From Algoriphagus sp. (lineage in GTDB: Bacteria > Bacteroidota > Bacteroidia > Cytophagales > Cyclobacteriaceae): a stretch of DNA of 64,000 bases. The stretch is from contig NZ_JAMWZB010000006.1 in the NCBI RefSeq assembly GCF_024305035.1, positions 62,001-126,000 on the forward strand, read 5' to 3'. The position numbers and the translations under genes are program-made. The notes below the pieces were generated by a model. The model saw only the letters and a program-made list of their open reading frames with translations. It did no database searches and had not been told where the DNA came from. Each line of letters begins with the position of its first letter. Position 1 is the first letter of the stretch. Below, in pieces: positions 63,104 to 64,000 of this stretch.

Positions 63104-63111
63104 TACCTTTG
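63104..63111 (+). promoter_or_regulatory. Putative -7 element of the pseudouridine synthase gene
   Basis: TACCTTTG matches TAnnTTTG and lies 30 bases before the start codon, the same layout as at purH. No TTTG at normal spacing. Confidence 0.5.
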
Positions 63112-63141
63112 CAAGCTCGTTGAAGAGACACGGGAGAATCC

Positions 63142-63852
63142 ATGAAGAAAGTAGATTTTCAGAAACTTATTCTGTTTGAAAACGAGGATTACCTGGTAAT
63201 CAACAAGCCGCCTTACCTGTCGAGCTTAGACGATAGACATGAGGCGCAGAACATCCTGGACCTGGCCAAGATGCACACAGCAGATGCCCAGCTGTGTCAT
63301 CGCTTGGACAAGGAGACCTCCGGCTGTCTGGTGATTGCCAAAAATCCCATCGCCTACCGGCACTTGGCGATGCAGTTTGAAAACCGAAAAGTGAACAAAG
63401 TCTACCATGCCGTCGTCGATGGAATCCGCGAATACGATCAGCAGCTCGTAGACCGCAACCTCATCGCCTCGGCCAAAGGAGTCGCCAAAGTTGGCAAAGA
63501 AGGCAAGCCCGCCCAGACGGTGTTTCATACCATCAAAACCTATCGGGCACATTCGCTGATCGAGTGCAGACCCATTACGGGAAGATTGCATCAGATCCGA
63601 ATACACTTGGCCTACCTTCAGTCACCCATATGCGGGGATGAACTTTACGGCGGGAAACCGCTCTACCTTTCTTCACTCAAACGCCGCTTCAATTTGAAAA
63701 AAGAGACAGAAGAATTACCCATTATGCAGCGGGTTTCATTGCATGCCTTTTCAATTGGGTTTGAAGGACTGGACGGAAAAGAAATAACCGTGCAAGCTCC
63801 CTACCCCAAAGATTTTCAGGTTCTAATCCAGCAGCTGGAAAAAACAACCTGA
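63142..63852 (+). CDS. RluA-family RNA pseudouridine synthase
   Basis: The 236-residue protein has the catalytic motif CHRLDKETSG (Asp56), YLVINKPPYLSS, KVYHAVVDG, ITGRLHQIRIHLAY, and GDELYGG, all RluA-family blocks. It converts uridine to pseudouridine in rRNA or tRNA; the target base cannot be assigned. It lacks an S4 domain and is cytoplasmic. It is a single-gene unit with its own -7 element. Confidence 0.93.
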   Translation: MKKVDFQKLILFENEDYLVINKPPYLSSLDDRHEAQNILDLAKMHTADAQLCHRLDKETSGCLVIAKNPIAYRHLAMQFENRKVNKVYHAVVDGIREYDQQLVDRNLIASAKGVAKVGKEGKPAQTVFHTIKTYRAHSLIECRPITGRLHQIRIHLAYLQSPICGDELYGGKPLYLSSLKRRFNLKKETEELPIMQRVSLHAFSIGFEGLDGKEITVQAPYPKDFQVLIQQLEKTT

Positions 63853-63930
63853 TTTTCATCGAAAAAGACAACTAGAAATTTGGCTTTTTAAGGCTAATCC
63901 AATGAAAATTAGGAAGTAGTCTTGGAAATA

Positions 63931-63963
63931 TTTTGCATGGAAAATAAAATACTTCTATCTTTG
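63931..63963 (+). promoter_or_regulatory. Promoter for the gene beyond the right edge
   Basis: TTTTG (63931-63935), a 20-base spacer and TATCTTTG (63956-63963) match the Bacteroidota promoter very well. It points to a gene starting just outside the window. Confidence 0.7.
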
Positions 63964-64000
63964 TGTCCCTTTTTGGGGGTCGAACATATTTAACAAGCTA

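Overview
The window looks like a chromosome segment of a Bacteroidota bacterium, most likely Cytophagales (Cyclobacteriaceae, Algoriphagus-like); this placement is inferred. The reasons are moderate GC, many lipoproteins with short lipoboxes, promoters of the Bacteroidota type (TTTG about 20 bases before TAnnTTTG), the pheT / coiled-coil / zapA / rny order, a 6-bladed beta-propeller lipoprotein, LytTR signalling genes and a long NagB/PIG-L protein.

Layout. 1-435 is the C-terminal end of a contractile tail sheath protein cut by the window edge. 0.6-16 kb is carbohydrate-centred: galactose mutarotase, an amidohydrolase, a gluconokinase/6-phosphogluconate dehydrogenase fusion, a CBS/DUF294 protein, NagB fused to a PIG-L-type domain, a ROK kinase, a secreted Cys-rich peptide paired with a beta-propeller lipoprotein, a GH10 xylanase, a nitrilase and a Tat-exported Gfo/Idh/MocA oxidoreductase. 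15.8-24.5 kb is mostly housekeeping (UbiA prenyltransferase, proBA, purN, purH, cysS) plus an M28 lipoprotein. 24.6-30.4 kb holds a LacI regulator translationally coupled to galK, and a large ThuA / sugar-dehydrogenase-like / PKD / cytochrome c lipoprotein. 30.7-36.7 kb is a hexuronate module: TRAP transporter dctPQM divergent from uxaA-uxaB. 36.7-44.2 kb is mtfA, rny, zapA, a ZapB-like coiled coil, pheT, DUF1684, radC and rpsT. 44.3-45.3 kb is a decayed phospholipase C/S1-P1-like gene. 45.3-63.9 kb has an aminotransferase, a metallophosphoesterase, ettA, DUF349 and DUF2795 proteins, a LiaF-like/LytS-like/LytTR operon, ispD, queA, an ABC permease, recA, a DUF3108 protein, a PhoB/PhoR-like pair, a freshly broken gene and an RluA-type pseudouridine synthase.

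Most striking signals. (1) A ~200-bp sequence between queA and its terminator (55759-55960) has the architecture of a non-autonomous IS200/IS605 element: a hairpin at each end with the same 7-nt loop, and a right part resembling a TnpB omega-RNA scaffold, without any tnpA or tnpB gene. (2) A Cys-rich secreted peptide and a propeller lipoprotein are separated by a perfect intercistronic hairpin, with a tetranucleotide repeat upstream. (3) An identical 16-bp operator-like sequence lies about 60 bp upstream of both the Gfo/Idh gene and the TRAP operon. (4) Several pseudogenes can be read lesion by lesion, one of them broken by a 13-bp tandem duplication. I saw no tRNA, rRNA or CRISPR array.
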